From NCBI GenBank assembly GCA_038502055.1, contig JAXRKN010000037.1:2728001-2792000 (forward strand): 64,000 nt of DNA, given 5' to 3'. Source of the stretch: Tanytarsus gracilentus (taxonomy: Eukaryota; Arthropoda; Insecta; Diptera; Chironomidae). The notes under the pieces were generated by a model. It was not told where the DNA came from, ran no database searches, and saw only the letters and a program-made list of their open reading frames with translations. Each line of letters opens with the position of its first letter. The stretch's first letter is position 1. Position numbers and translations under genes: made by a program. Below are positions 39,501-52,500 of this stretch, one piece after another.

Positions 39501-42500
39501 ACAAACTCCCGTATCGCAGTTACAAGTCGATGCATGACCATTACAATCGCATGGAATACAATAACCGCCATGTGGTCCATTTGGATCGCGATAATATCCT
39601 GGCGCACAATTTTCGCAAGAAAAGCCATCATATCCTGGCGGACACATACATTTTTCGGCAGCAACCTCTTTATAGAGATGATAATTTTCAGGATCTTCAT
39701 CGGCAAATGTAAGAGTAACATCATTAATGTAAGTAATCCTGCCATTATCGAAATATGAAGCGCGAATATAAATCTTTGATAAATCTCTTAAAACTGTCAT
39801 AAATGTTTCACGTGATACAGGTGCACCGGCGAGTGTCTGGAAATTTGATTCAATCATTTCCACAGAACCTTCAAATGTTTGATCGGCGGCAGGTTGACGA
39901 TAATTCATGTGCTTGATTTTTATATCTTTAGCTTCTAAAATTACGTCAGGTCCAATTTGAGCGTTACCAAATAATTGAGTGGTGTATAAAAGTGTGTAAT
40001 GTAAATTGCCACCATAAGCTGTTAGATGGTTATTTTGATTGGTGAAATAATCAAGCATTCCAAAGTAAGCGAAGCCATCGAGAAGTTCTGCATTTTCAAC
40101 ATCTCCCAACTCAACATAAGCCGTTGTTTCATTGACCATAATCGGATCTTCAGCTACCCAATTCGTGTTGTTCATTTTTCCACCCTTAATATTGATCGTA
40201 TGCAAGCTAATATTTTTCATCATGCTTACTTCAAACGGACGGAGATAAGCACTCTCACAGCGAGTTGTTTTGCCAAAACAGAAACACTTTGTACATCCTT
40301 CAGTGTTCTTTTCTTGCAAGTTGTATGTTCCATCGATACATTGATTACACTCTCTGCCTTGTACGTTCTTTTTACAGAAGCATGTCTCATCATCTTGATC
40401 GCACACCTCGAGAGTTGTTCCACGAAGATCGCATCTACAGGGACCACAATAGGGGAAATTAAAGAATCCATATGCGCACTTATCGCAAGCCCTTCCAACA
40501 ACATTTGCCGAGCAAATACACGAGCCATTATTTAAGTCACATTGAAGATTTCCATCGAGGACGCCATAACGGTTGCAATTACACTCTTCGCATCCAATAA
40601 TTTGATCGAAGCCGAAAGTTTCTTCCTCGCATTGGTCACACTTTTCTCCTTTCACACGTGGCGGACAAATACATTCACCAGTTTGTTTTTCGCAAATTGC
40701 AGTACTTGGACAGTCACATGGTCGGCATTCAGGAAAGCCAAAATAGCCCGTTCGACACGCCTCACACATTCTATATTGAAATATTTAAATTCATCAAGTC
40801 AATAAGGAACTCAATTGCAAACTTACCTTCCCACAATGTTCGGCTTACATTGACATTGACCGCCAAATGGCTCGCACTCGAACGATTTCGATCCATCAAT
40901 GTCACAACTGCATGGCAAAGCTCCAACGTTATACTCGGCAGTGAGAGAAAACACCGAAGATTTACAAAAGTCTGATGCATTGAGTTGAACATTAAAATGA
41001 TCTTGGCCACACTCCTTTAAAAATTCAGTGGTTTGATCGAATTCATCTTCATTCAAGAGACGATCGTTATAAACTTCAACGGGCACTAAAATGATGTAAT
41101 CAAGCCAAACGCCGTATGGATTGAGATTGGTGAAAGAGAACGTGAAGGCATCATCGATATCGAACCAAGCGAATCCATCATCTTGCTGAATAATACCGCG
41201 GCATCCGGATGTCGATGGACAGTGATTGAGTGTAAATTTGCCATCATAGTTTTGTTGCTCGGTTTGCAAGCGATACACGATATTGAATTTAGGATGATTT
41301 GGTTGGAAATAACCGACAATAATGACATATCGTCCTGGCTCATGTGTTTTTCCGCTAATCTGAACACTTTGCGTGTCCTTATTAATGAAAATAGTTTTTG
41401 TGCCGTTTGTCGAAATTTGTGGGACATTATCAACGGCAACACGTTCCTCTTGGTCAATTTCAAATTCAATTTTCTTGGAATTCGGAGGTGACGTGAAGGT
41501 TGCTTCCACACATGCTCCATTTTTCATTACACAAACAGGTTGTGGTTGAATAAAGTCAGTTGACCATGCATCATAAGGAATTGCAGTTAATGATTTTATA
41601 GCGACACCATTAACTTGATCGCCATTAATAATGAATGGATTTTGTTCGTCGACGTCAATGAAGAAAACTTTTTCTCTCGACTCTTTGTCCATAATTGGGC
41701 CACGACAAACCATTTGATAAGTGCATGGATAGAGGAGAATTATCCCATCGGGATCTTGTGTATCGGCTTGATTGACACTCAAGAAAATTGCGTCACTAAA
41801 TGATGAGTCGGTTATGTAATCTAACACAAGAACATATCGGCCGGGTTTTGGAACTTGAACTTTGTAATTAAGTTCATATTGTTTCGCTGAAATAATTGGC
41901 AACTCCTCTTCATTGATTTGTGAGAGATGCTCAAAGTTTCGATAGAACTCAACTACTGGAATACCGCCGTAAACTGTTGGCTTAGTTATTGGATCATATG
42001 AGTTAATAGAGGGGTATTTGTAGAGACGGCAAAGACTTGATGGAAAACCAACTTTGCATGGATTAACGACTTTTCTAGTTAAAATTGATGCCTCATAATA
42101 AGCAGCTGGTAAAAGAACAAAATAATCGAGGAACAATGGTCGATCAGTTTTAATGACGATCGTATATTTTCCAGGGTCCAAAACAATTGGAGTTGGAACA
42201 TCACCCTTAGTACCAGACATTGTCACAAATTCGGGCTTTCTATTTGGCTTAAAAACAACTTTTCCATCTTGATCGGGATTGACAGTGTTTTCTGATTGAA
42301 TGGAAATTTCAGCCACGACAGGTTCTTGTGTGGGATTTACATAGCGAATGATTAAACGATAGAAAGACGATTTTTGGATGTTGACTTCATTTGAAACTTC
42401 ACTTTGAAGTTGCGAGAAAACAGCATATCCAATTTTACTAAAATCTGGGAATATTTTCTCGTCAAATTGATAACGAACTTGAGCGCCTGTTGAAGTTGAT

Positions 42501-45500
42501 CCATCTTCATATTCATATTTAAGCTGATAAAGTGTCGGATAATAGTGCAGTTGAAGTGGTCGAGTACAATCTCTCGAAGTGATACGAGGATGGCATCTAC
42601 ATTCGCCACTTTGCTTATTACAAACGGGGCTAGCCGATCCACCAATATCGCAATCACATTGCTTGCAGCCATAGAGAGATGTTCCAAAAAGATCAAAAGT
42701 ACCGTCAACACACTCGTTGCACCTACGTCCACCCACAAAGTTCTTACAGCTACATTGACCTAATTTTGTTTCGCAAGTGTCAAGAGCACCAATCGTGCCG
42801 TCAGTAAAACAATCACACTCTTCGCATCCATCAGGGTTGGTGACATTAAGATTCCAATAGAGCGGTCGACATTGATCACAAATTCTTCCTTGAGTACGCT
42901 CCTTACACTGACAAAGTTCTCCCGCAGGCACTGAGCCACAACCAGCAAATTTGGCGATGACACCGGCTGGGTTACAATCACAGCTCTCGCAAAGTGGATA
43001 GTTGTAGAAATTTTCCTTGCACATGTTACAATTTTTACCATCAAAGTTATGTTGGCAATTGCATTGACCGTCGTTGTTACATGTTATGCCATTCGAGCCA
43101 TGCGTATCGCAATTACATGGTAAACATTCAGGGAACTGATAAAAGCCTGCCATGCATTGATCACATCGTTTGCCAGCAAAGTTTTGGAGGCAAGGGCATT
43201 TTCCACTGTGGTCGCAAGTTGTAGATACAGAGCCGGCTGATGAACAGTTGCACGGAACACATTCAGGATAATTAAAGAACCCAGGTATGCAGCGATCACA
43301 ACGTCCAGAACCGTAACCCTCCTTGCACAAACACTCTCCAGTAGCTTTATTACAAATTTCCGCTTCCGTTCCATGAATGTCGCACTGACAATAGGCACAA
43401 TTTGGCCAATCATAATATCCATCTTTGCATTGATCGCATTTTTTCCCCGAGTAGTTGGGTTTGCATATGCATTGACCTGATACGTCGCATGTATTTCCAT
43501 CCGAGCCAATTTCATTGCAATCACATGCTAAAAATTAATTTTTCAAAAAATCAAAATTAATACTGATTCAGAGAAGTTTTTTGCTCGACAAATAGAATGG
43601 TTTTCTCAACCAGTGTGAAATTATATAAAATTTAAATTAAATATTTTTAACTCACGTTTGCACTCTGGAAAGTTAAAATAGCCGAGTGCACATTCTCGAC
43701 AGTAATCACCAGCAAAGTTGGGTTTGCACGGACATTTTCCATCGGTGGATTCACAATGATATCCTTGTGTGCCGCTAAGGAAGCACTCACATGGTCGGCA
43801 ATTTGGAAAGCCAAAATGTCCTTCTGAGCATGAATTACAATAGGGCTCTTGAAATTCTACTCGACATTCACAGCGACCTGATTCTTCTTCACAGTTTCCG
43901 GTGCTGTTAAAATGGTTACAATTGCACGGCTGACACACATCAGTTTCATTCCATAATTTTCCATAAGGTCGATAGAATTTAGGTATGCACTTATTACAGT
44001 TGATGCCTTCGGTATTGTGCATACAATCTTGACATACACCACCGCCGTCAAGATTTCCATGAATGTCCAAAGATTCGCCTCTAAGGTCAACCTCCTCTGA
44101 ATAGATGCATTTATTAGAGTGGCCATGACAATTGCAAGGTTCACATTGAAAGGGAATCTCTTTGGTGTTTTGTCTCCATTTCTTTTGTTCAAATCCGTCG
44201 CAGCATCGCTCGCATTGAATGCCGCACGTGTTATGGTGGCAAGAGCACGCCAGCAATCGTGAATTATTTCTACTGCTGCGAGGATCTAAAGTACATGTAT
44301 TCGCATGTCCATTGCACACACAACGACCTCCAATTGAAATATCCTTGATCGAGTAAAAATAACGACGCGTTACAGTTGGATCTTGACGAGCGACGGACAT
44401 TAAGTGACCAAGTAAATTTTTAGTTCTTAAAAGACGAACTCTGACGTTCGTTGCACGTGTCCATTCTTGAAGTTTTGTCGAGTTAAAATAATTATTTGCC
44501 GATGGTCTTGAGTTTAGCAATCGTACAATAATTTCTCCCGCCTCAAGTGGCACAATTTTACTAAACTCAGTGGTACAAATTACATCATCATCGTTCTTAA
44601 TTGGCTGTAAGCTTTCACGTCCGAAATAAACCTCGCAATCAGTTTCGGAATCTGAAAAATGCTGCCATGGTTTCCAAGTTTTGCCATAATCACTCGATTT
44701 TTCCAATGTCCATAAACCGGGTCGAGGAGAATTCCCCATTCGAATGAAAACGTATGCCACGTGAAATTCCTAAAATTAAACGACAAAAATTGAAAATTAT
44801 TTTCTTGTGTTGCAGCTCCCGAGGTGGGCGATTCCCGCGGGGACGCCTGCTGTTGAGGGGGAAAAAAGGGGTATTTATACTCTATTCTTAAGAGAAATCT
44901 TAAAAGTTCTGCATGGTTTGCGTCTCCTTGATAACTCCAACGCGCTACTTCTCAGTCATCAATCAATCAATCAATCAATCATCAAAAATTGAAAATTATT
45001 TTCTAACGTACATGCAATTTTTGAATATTTTTAAGGGGCGCTAAATACGCAAACATTCGTACAAAAAAAACTATTTTGATTAAATTCTTTATTTCCTTTC
45101 GTTTATGAGATGTCATTTAATAATACAATGGAACAGCGAAAGAAGTTACTCGAGGATGCTCTCAAGGCAACCGACAATTACGAGTAAGTCGTGAAGAAAT
45201 TGTAAGAAATGTTAAATAATAAAATTTTGTGATAAAATTTCAGAAAATCACTTAAACGCATTGAAGATTTGCAGTCGCGCTTAGAAATTGCTGAAAACAA
45301 GAGTAAGCAGGCAGAGAAGCTAATGGCTGAAAACACCAAATTGAAACATACCAACACGACTTTGAAATCAAACATTACTGAGGTCGAAAAACGATGCCAA
45401 AATGTTGAAAATGAGGTGAAGATGGCTATTGAAAAGCAAACTGTTCTAAAATCAGAAATCCACAAGAAAGATTTGGCGTTGAATAAGTACAAGTCACGCG

Positions 45501-48151
45501 TGACAAACGGTGATAAAGTTGATGATTCGAGCGAGCTACAAAAGCAGTTGAGAGAAAAGGACAAACTCGTTGAGGTGTTGAAGGAAGAGTTGGCAGATCG
45601 CGAGCGAATCTTTATCGGAGCTGATAAATGGAATCGAAAATGTTCAATAGAAAAGTCTGCACTCATCGAGGAGATGAAAAAAATCAAAAATGACGGCAAT
45701 CCGGATGCAATTGGCAAAATTTTGTCGCTCGAGGAAATCATCGTATCGCTTGAACGTGAGCTTAAGAGTGCAAAGGAACTCAACGAACAACTGGCATGTC
45801 ATATCTATGGAATGGAAGCTAAAATGTCTGAAATTCCGAAGCTTGAAAGCAAAATTCGTATTTTGGAAATGGAACTTGATGGCTTTAAGAACAGCAAGAG
45901 CAACTTTGAGAGCTTTTTCTCAAAGCCACCGCCAATCATCAAAGTACCTGAACAACCGGTCATGATGCAACATCAATTAAGCGATTTAGAGAAACAAGTG
46001 AGTTAAAATTTTGTATCGAGGAGCAAAAGATTTAATTAAATTAACTTTTAGATGGCAGTAATGGCAAATGAAATCATGCGCTTAAAATCTGGTGCCGATA
46101 AACTCGTAAATGGAAAGATGCATTAGATCACTCATCTCTTTTTATATATCTCATTTCGCTATGTACACGAATAATTTTGAGAAAATCTTTAAAGATTCTT
46201 AGTTGAAGAATAAAAATTTGTTGCAACATAAAATTTTAACGGTTTTTAAAATTTTGAAAAATATCCCCTCATTAACACAAAATCACAACAACAAATAATT
46301 TCGTAAAAAATTGAAAATTCTTAAATTATTCGCTCGAATTGGAACTAAATCTAATTTGAAAAATGAATACCGACAAGGATACGTACGACGTAAACACTCA
46401 ATTGATGGAGAAAGTCTATCTTTTAACCATTAAAAATCTGTAAGAAATAAAAATTTGACGCGAAATTTTCTCAAGTTCTAATTTTTGTTAATTTAAGCGA
46501 GGCTCACAATGTCGCTGAAGAATATAAGCGACAGTATGAAGCTATTGAGAAAGAATTGCAAGAAACAACTAGCGCTAAAGAAACAAGCGAGAATAAGGAG
46601 CTCTTGGAAGAGACATTCTGTAAATTGGAACAAGTCGTGGATCTCAATGAAAGTCTTGAAAAGGAAAATGAAGAATTGAGCGCCAAAGTTAGTGTACTTG
46701 AAATTTCCTTATCAGTTATCGAACAGAAATTTGTCGAAAATGAAGAGATCCGTGAGAAGCTTATGAAGGAAATTGTCATTTTGAAGGAGCGAGCTATTAT
46801 GCTGGAAGATGAGAATGAATTGAAAGCAAATGCTGTTGAGGACATGGATATGCTTAAGAACAAACTTCATGATTTTGAGAGTGAAAACAAAGTGCTCAAG
46901 GAGAAATTGGCAAAGACTGAATTGGAATGGACTAAAATTGTTGATGAAAACATCGGATTGAAGCTCGATTTGGATGACAAGAACAATGAACATGAAAAGC
47001 TCAGCAAAAAGTTGAAAGAAACTGAGAAGAAAGTCGGTACTTTACAGCACTTTGATAAGAACGCTACTGGTCGAGCTGTTGTTCACACTAATCCGCCGAA
47101 TAACCAACAGCATCAGATTGGAGTCCTGAATAATCATCTTTACTACTTGAATCAACAATACTTTGCCGTTTGTCAGGAGCGTGACGCATTGCGTGCTCAT
47201 TTTAATGCCAATCAAGAGTGAGTTATTGAAAAAATTAATTGCAATTTTATTAAAATTTTTCTTTTCAAAGACATTCGCGTGCAATCATTTTTGATCAACA
47301 CCAAGAGCTTTTGCGATTGAAAGTTCAACTTGATAACGCCAATGCCAGATATAATGAACAGTCACTGCAGTCAAGTATTGAAGATGTCGCAGAGAATGTA
47401 AGTTCTCATAGAATTAAAAATAAATTTATAAAACAAATGTCACTTTCCACAGCACAAGAAGCTTCTAGAGCAGTTGAATCAAATTAAGGCGAGCATGGGC
47501 ATTAATGTTGATGTAAGTTTTAAATTTCATCGAAATGTATCGTATTAATTTTTTCATTTCTCGCAGAAAAATTAAGAAGCCGCTTCAAAAAAAACTTTCC
47601 AACTCACATAACACATTTTCTCATGAATTGTAAAACACACAGAATGTAAGTATTAATTGCAAGAAACATGGAATAAACTTACCTGTCCAAAATCAATTGT
47701 CAAGTTGACTTCATTGTACTTCATTCCACGGCTAAGCGGTGGAGATTGCCACCATTTTTCAGAACCATCAATTGCGTATTCCACAGGGTGCGATAAGTCA
47801 GTGCAGTAGTCGCATTGTTGTCTAAATTTCAGTAATAAGTAATTTAAATCTTGCTGTTAAATAAATTTACCCTTGAATCACGACATGGCCCTTTCCGGGA
47901 TAAAGCACTCCAGTGTTAAATTGATCCTCAAATTGTGAAGTTTGATTCTGCTGATCATCTGTGTGTGAGCCTACAAGCTTACAATAAAGTTCGGGTCCGT
48001 CGATATCGACACCGCATGTCGAACTTGCAGTAATTTTTCGGCCTTCAGCCAAGTTAAAATAAGGCGGTGTTAAAGTCTCGGCATTAGTTGTGTGTGACAT
48101 ATAAATAATCAGCAAAACTGATAAATGCCACAGAGGGTGAAAATCACCCAT
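33555..48151 (-). CDS. LanA: Laminin subunit alpha (LanA type), complete, 3721 aa
   Basis: Secreted basement-membrane laminin alpha chain. Coding exons in transcript order: 48151-47871, 47821-47683, 44769-43656, 43527-40827, 40770-39473, 39415-38863, 38807-38689, 38634-38568, 38511-33851, 33787-33555. All junctions are GT-AG and the frame is unbroken. Start MGDFHPLW is chosen because it opens a signal peptide ending near THTTNA-type residues (about 24); the open frame continues upstream but lacks such a signal. Order of domains: LN polymerisation domain (about 25-287), LE EGF-like repeats, long domain IV (about 835-1385), LE repeats, laminin IV type A (about 1600-1780), LE repeats to about 2105, coiled coil (about 2130-2700), LG1-3, a Thr-rich linker near 3300, LG4-5. 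Sequence such as NSPRPGLWTLEKS and LLGHLMSVARQDPTV matches Drosophila LanA. It should trimerise with beta and gamma chains. Confidence 0.97.
44784..45004. mobile_element. SINE-like insertion with 22-bp direct flanks
   Basis: A 22-bp direct repeat (starting CAAAAATTGAAAATTATT and ending TTCT) occurs at 44784-44805 and 44983-45004. It encloses a 177-bp insert unlike its surroundings. The insert begins GC-rich (GAGGTGGGCGATTCCCGCGG) and ends in a tandem TCAA tail. Long target-site duplications and a simple-repeat tail are typical of LINE-mobilised retroinsertions. I could not find clear RNA polymerase III A and B boxes and do not recognise the source RNA. Read on the minus strand the insert contains TATAAATA. 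It lies in LanA intron 2, upstream of the nested coiled-coil genes. Confidence 0.6.
45110..46126 (+). CDS. Nested coiled-coil protein A, 300 aa
   Basis: Three exons (45110-45183, 45244-45997, 46052-46126) with GT-AG introns join into a 300-residue frame ending KLVNGKMH. The gene lies on the opposite strand inside LanA intron 2. Almost the whole product is heptad-like and rich in Lys, Glu, Leu and Asn (for example LEIAENKSKQAEKLMAENTK), with a short Pro-containing break (SKPPPIIKVPEQP) before a final helix. There is no signal peptide, membrane segment or catalytic motif. An in-frame ATG at 45128 is an alternative start. AATAAA lies at 46209-46214. I do not recognise the family; a cytoskeletal or scaffolding role would only be a guess. 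Confidence 0.8.
46209..46214 (+). terminator. Poly(A) signal of nested gene A
   Basis: AATAAA 83 bp after the stop of the first nested gene and before the ATG of the second. It supports two separate transcription units rather than one. Confidence 0.6.
46363..47575 (+). CDS. Nested coiled-coil protein B, 330 aa
   Basis: Five exons (46363-46439, 46498-47217, 47271-47397, 47453-47512, 47567-47575) with GT-AG introns give 330 residues ending GINVDKN; the last exon supplies only two codons and the stop. Residues about 30-220 form a long Glu and Lys-rich coiled coil (for example LNESLEKENEELSAKVSVLE). A less charged, possibly more conserved patch follows (NNHLYYLNQQYFAVCQERDA), then a second coil. 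No signal peptide or catalytic motif is visible. It shares with gene A the strand, the nested position and a short first exon ending in phase 2, so the two may be ancient tandem paralogues. Family not recognised. Confidence 0.8.
47672..47677 (+). terminator. Poly(A) signal of nested gene B, next to a LanA splice site
   Basis: AATAAA about 97 bp after the nested gene B stop. It ends five bases before LanA exon 2 begins on the other strand (47683), so normal cleavage 10-30 bp downstream would make the two mature transcripts overlap antisense. Confidence 0.5.
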
Positions 48152-49502
48152 TTTGAGCTGTGAACTATTGACTTTTTTCTGAAGGAAGAACGAGACAAAA
48201 AAAATTGTTTTCTTAGACAACATTAAAAGACGTGAAGAAGAGAGAGGAAAGAAAAATATCGATACAATCGCATCTTCATTCTTATGCGTGTGCAACATGC
48301 ACATGCTGGTTCTGTTTTTAACAAAAATTATTCTTTTTTCTCTTTCACAAAATCAATTCGTTAGTATTTGTGAGTTTGAAAAAATTTATGCTCAAAAAAG
48401 AAGAAATAAAAAATGATTTTTTAATCTCTTTTCCGTTGACCCAAGAGTTCGGATGTTGCGCTGATAAGTGGCTATTACATTGTGATAACGCCACTGAATT
48501 ATGAGACTTTATGCTCGAAAAGGCTTTAGAATTCTAATTTATATGCGATTTATGTTAAAGTTTTCCAAGATGAGATGCACATATAGATATTTTCTATTAA
48601 CACATCAAAATTCTATTTTTATAAACTGGTTAGTATGCTGAGCATGATGAAATTTAATAGTTTGAGGTTCTACAAAATGCACTTTCATTACTTTTAGTCA
48701 CATTTTATCACAAAATTTCAAATTTTTTTCGCTTATCAGCTTTTTATATTTTTTCCTTATCAACTTTTATATCCTTAAAATTGATTTTAATGCACATTCT
48801 ATTGTAACAATGTTCTTTTGATAAGCATTTCACATTGCACTCCATCCTAAGGCACCAATTATTTTATTTCTTAAAAACCTAACTTCTTCTTACTTTTTTC
48901 AATTCTGCTTTAATAAATCTTTCTTCCTGCTAAATTATCTTTTCAAAAAAATGTCCAACAATCTTTTCCCTTTTTTTTCTTTTTCGTCTGCTCCCTTTGA
49001 ACGTCAATCCGCAACTAAAGTTGCTCACATTTAATAATTCAGTCAAACATATATGTATAGATGAGAGAAAATGAAAGAACGATGTTGGGGATGTTCTGGA
49101 CAGATCGATGTATGTGTGATGAAAGATCATGTTTAAATATTGATGTATATGCAAAAGAGAGAATTTGTTTAAAATGTCAAATGTTTATTCTTTAAATATT
49201 TTTCAAAAGTGATTCATAATTGATTAATTTTTCACTGAAAAAATAAAAAGTATGCAACTTCAAATTTTTATCAATGAAAAATTCCTTAGGTGTGTAAAAT
49301 TTCTCTTGTTCTTATTTTCCAATTCCTCTCTCCTTTAATTTCAAACTCATTTTATGCTTTAAAATAAATCTTCGCATGATCAGCTGTAGTGGACGAAGAA
49401 ATACGAGTAAGCACGTGTGCAATTTTACCGGTTCATATCATTCATAAACTCTGAAAAAGCAAAATAAGAGCGAACATAATGTTTAGGAGGAATAACTTTA
49501 AT
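48152..49502. other. LanA 5' UTR and promoter region
   Basis: About 1.35 kb between the LanA start codon and the 3' end of Strip. The minus-strand frame stays open to 48304 upstream of the chosen LanA start and contains further ATGs, presumably leader sequence. No additional gene was recognised. The region is AT-rich with poly-T tracts; the transcription start cannot be placed by eye. Confidence 0.5.
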
Positions 49503-49508
49503 TTTATT
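49503..49508 (-). terminator. Poly(A) signal of Strip
   Basis: Minus-strand AATAAA 28 bp beyond the Strip stop codon (49536-49538), suitably placed for 3' end formation. Confidence 0.6.
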
Positions 49509-49535
49509 TACTTTTTTCAGCTTTCATTTAGATAT

Positions 49536-52500
49536 TTATGAAGTTGCCGGCATAAAATACGTCGAGTAATGTAAGGAGTTTTTGATTTCGTTAATGAGAA
49601 TCAGATTGGGCTCTTTTAGAATTTCATTCCAATCAATTGGGTGCTGACAGTAAACTTCCTCTTTGAGCCATGTCTCATAATTATTTTTAAATTCCTTTGT
49701 AAGATCGAAATTCTCATCAAAATCAGTAAAGTTTTCGCTATTGAGGAGATTATTTATGTGAAGATCATTTTCTATGCCCGCGAAAAACCCATTATCGATG
49801 CCGGTGTTTGAGAGACCTCCGGCATTTTGATTATTCATGTTGGCTTGATCCGAGAACCGAACAGCGTTGGTTATTTGTGAAAAATATCTTCGATTGTTGA
49901 AACGATCGACACACGTCCTGAGAGTACATTCTTCCGCCTGAAAATCCCATGGACGAGCATCTAAATCATTTCCAAATGCCCAATCAGAGTTTAAGTGATG
50001 ACGGACTTTACCATAAATTGCGCTAATGATTTTCATGTTTGTCTTGCGCCATTGACGTCCGAGATATTTTGTTTGCATTTTTAAAAGCTTCAAAACATAC
50101 AACTGCATCATTGCGTGACGTACTTTTAGGGTTCTCTTTAGAATTGGTGCCGATTTAAATACCACCAGCATCATAATCCTCGAATTCTTCCATTTCGTGA
50201 GCTTATTGAGAATTCTCAATAAATTTATGCATGAAAAAATATTGCGCCACGAATATGGTTCCGAATCGCCGATTACTAAATCTGAAGTCAATTCTGGCTG
50301 CTCACCAATCACACACGATGGAAAGTCCATGATGGGAATGATATTCTTAGAGCCAACATATGTCATGATACTCTGATTGAAGAACTTTAGAACGAGTGGA
50401 ATGCAGTTGGCAAAGACAAGATGCTGTGACATAAACTCGAACTGATACACATGATTAATCTTAAAGTGTTTAAGATATAGAAGCAAAATTGCTGAAACTG
50501 CCTTTACAATAATCTCTTTATGGCGATTGACATCAATTCCCAGCTTGGTGGATTGTGTCACTGTCATTGGCATGTCTTCGGGAAGTACATCTGCCATGAT
50601 ATTAATGCTCTCGGTTTTTGCTTTTGATGTTGGTGCAGCAGCGAGGAGTATTTTAAGTAATGAAATCATGTATTGCGGAAGATTTGGTAAAATCGCTTGA
50701 TAAAGAACTTCGGTTGGATTCATTGGAATCTCATCTTCGCCTAAAAAAATTATTTTATAAATTAATGATAGTTTAAATAATTTTCAAACTCACCTTTAGT
50801 CAACGGATTTCTTGAAATCTCTTCTTCCCGCTTAATTTGCACATCTGCAAGACTCGTGTATAAATGCTAGATTAAAGAAAATTATGTCAAGTTATTTCAC
50901 ATCATTTGTGACTTTTCTATTTTACCCTTTTGAGAATGTTGATGCCCTCGCAGATAGGTTTGGGGAGACCAGCTGTTGTCTCAATGTTATCAGGCAATGA
51001 GTAACCAATGAATTTTCTACGTGAAATATCCATAAATTGATAAATGTCCTTGCTACGAACTTTCGGTGCCCATGGGAGAGTGGGATGTGGAACAGGAATC
51101 GAAGTCGATAGGGACGGTTGTTTATTTAGCTCAGCTTCATTTCCGCCCATTCCGTTTTTGTCACCATTCATCGGATCATCGTACTGTCTATAATAGTCGG
51201 GGATGTCATCTTCATTTTCCGCATTTTGAGCTTCCATTTCCATACCAAGTTGCTCCTGCTCGTCCAATGAACTTTGTTTCATTAAGCTCTGCAGAATTAT
51301 TTAAAATAAATTAGCAAAAAGTTCTAAAACATTTTTTTTATGTTCTACACGCTAAAAATCTATTTTATATTAGTTGGTTATTTATATATTTTAGTAGAAG
51401 CTACTATTCTAAGATTATTTAGCCACATATAAGATTTTTTCTAGTAGTAAACTTATCAACTTCATATGCAATAATCTCAATGACTTTTTACAAAATCATA
51501 ACTTCATCGCTGCTTTATCAGCGGTTTTATATTATTAAAAATTAGAAAGCCCAATTATCATCTTTCATGCGTTAAATTATAAAGACTTTGTTTTAGACAC
51601 ACATATCTAAAGAATATTAAAACCACTCAGTTGCAGAAGGGGGTGGGAAAGTGAAATTCTCACAGAGAGAAGAAGAAATAAGTAAAGTGTGACAGCAATT
51701 GAACAACACTAGAACTTTCAATATACGGCGATGAACATCGTCGAGAAGGTGTTGGTGGTGAATGTTATGACAGGATGCTTCAAACAATTTTAACTCAATT
51801 TTTTTTGAAGCATTTTGCCGAAATTTTGTGGTTCAACAAATGATAAAATTTCAACAACTCATATAAAGTGCTAATTGGGCAATAAAAATACAATTTTTGA
51901 AACTTTGATAAATCTAATCTAATTTTTCATTGAATTCTATTCTATGCTCATAACTCGTATATATGTTTATGGGATGATGTGCAAAACTATATGAAAATGT
52001 TAAATGGGGTCAAGTTTTTTTTCTTATTTACATGCAAGATGAACTTTTTTCATTTGCCGATTTAAGATTTACACTTAATTTTTAGAAAACTTTAGTGTGT
52101 AAGATTAAAACACCGAAAAAATTTGGAGAGAGAGAGAAAGAGTAGAGGGTTAGAGGAACAAGTAGAAATTATCTTAATTTTTTTAGAGGAGGCACTTGTT
52201 GAGGGAGTTGGGGGAGAGAAATTAATTAAGTATGATTATGATATGCGTTAATAATCGGACATTTTGTTTACTCACGCTGGGGAGAGCAATGTTCATTTAT
52301 CGAAAAATCACAAATCTCTAAATTACTTTTCAATGAGTTTACAGACGAATCGAAAAAATTCGCATAAAGTGAAATAATTTTCGATAAAACACGATTTTTC
52401 TTCAACATATATATTAAATATGGAGAGAGATTAATATTGAGGAACAAAATGTGATAAAAAAGGATGTGAAAGAAGCAGAATGGAATATAAGCATCACTAC

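Noticed and set aside
40026..40535. 169-codon ORF antisense to LanA
   Set aside because: It lies opposite Cys-rich LE-repeat coding sequence whose codon bias keeps the other strand open; no independent support.
45178..45783. 201-codon minus-strand ORF
   Set aside because: It is the antisense of nested coiled-coil gene A, whose plus-strand exon chain with proper splice sites is far better supported.
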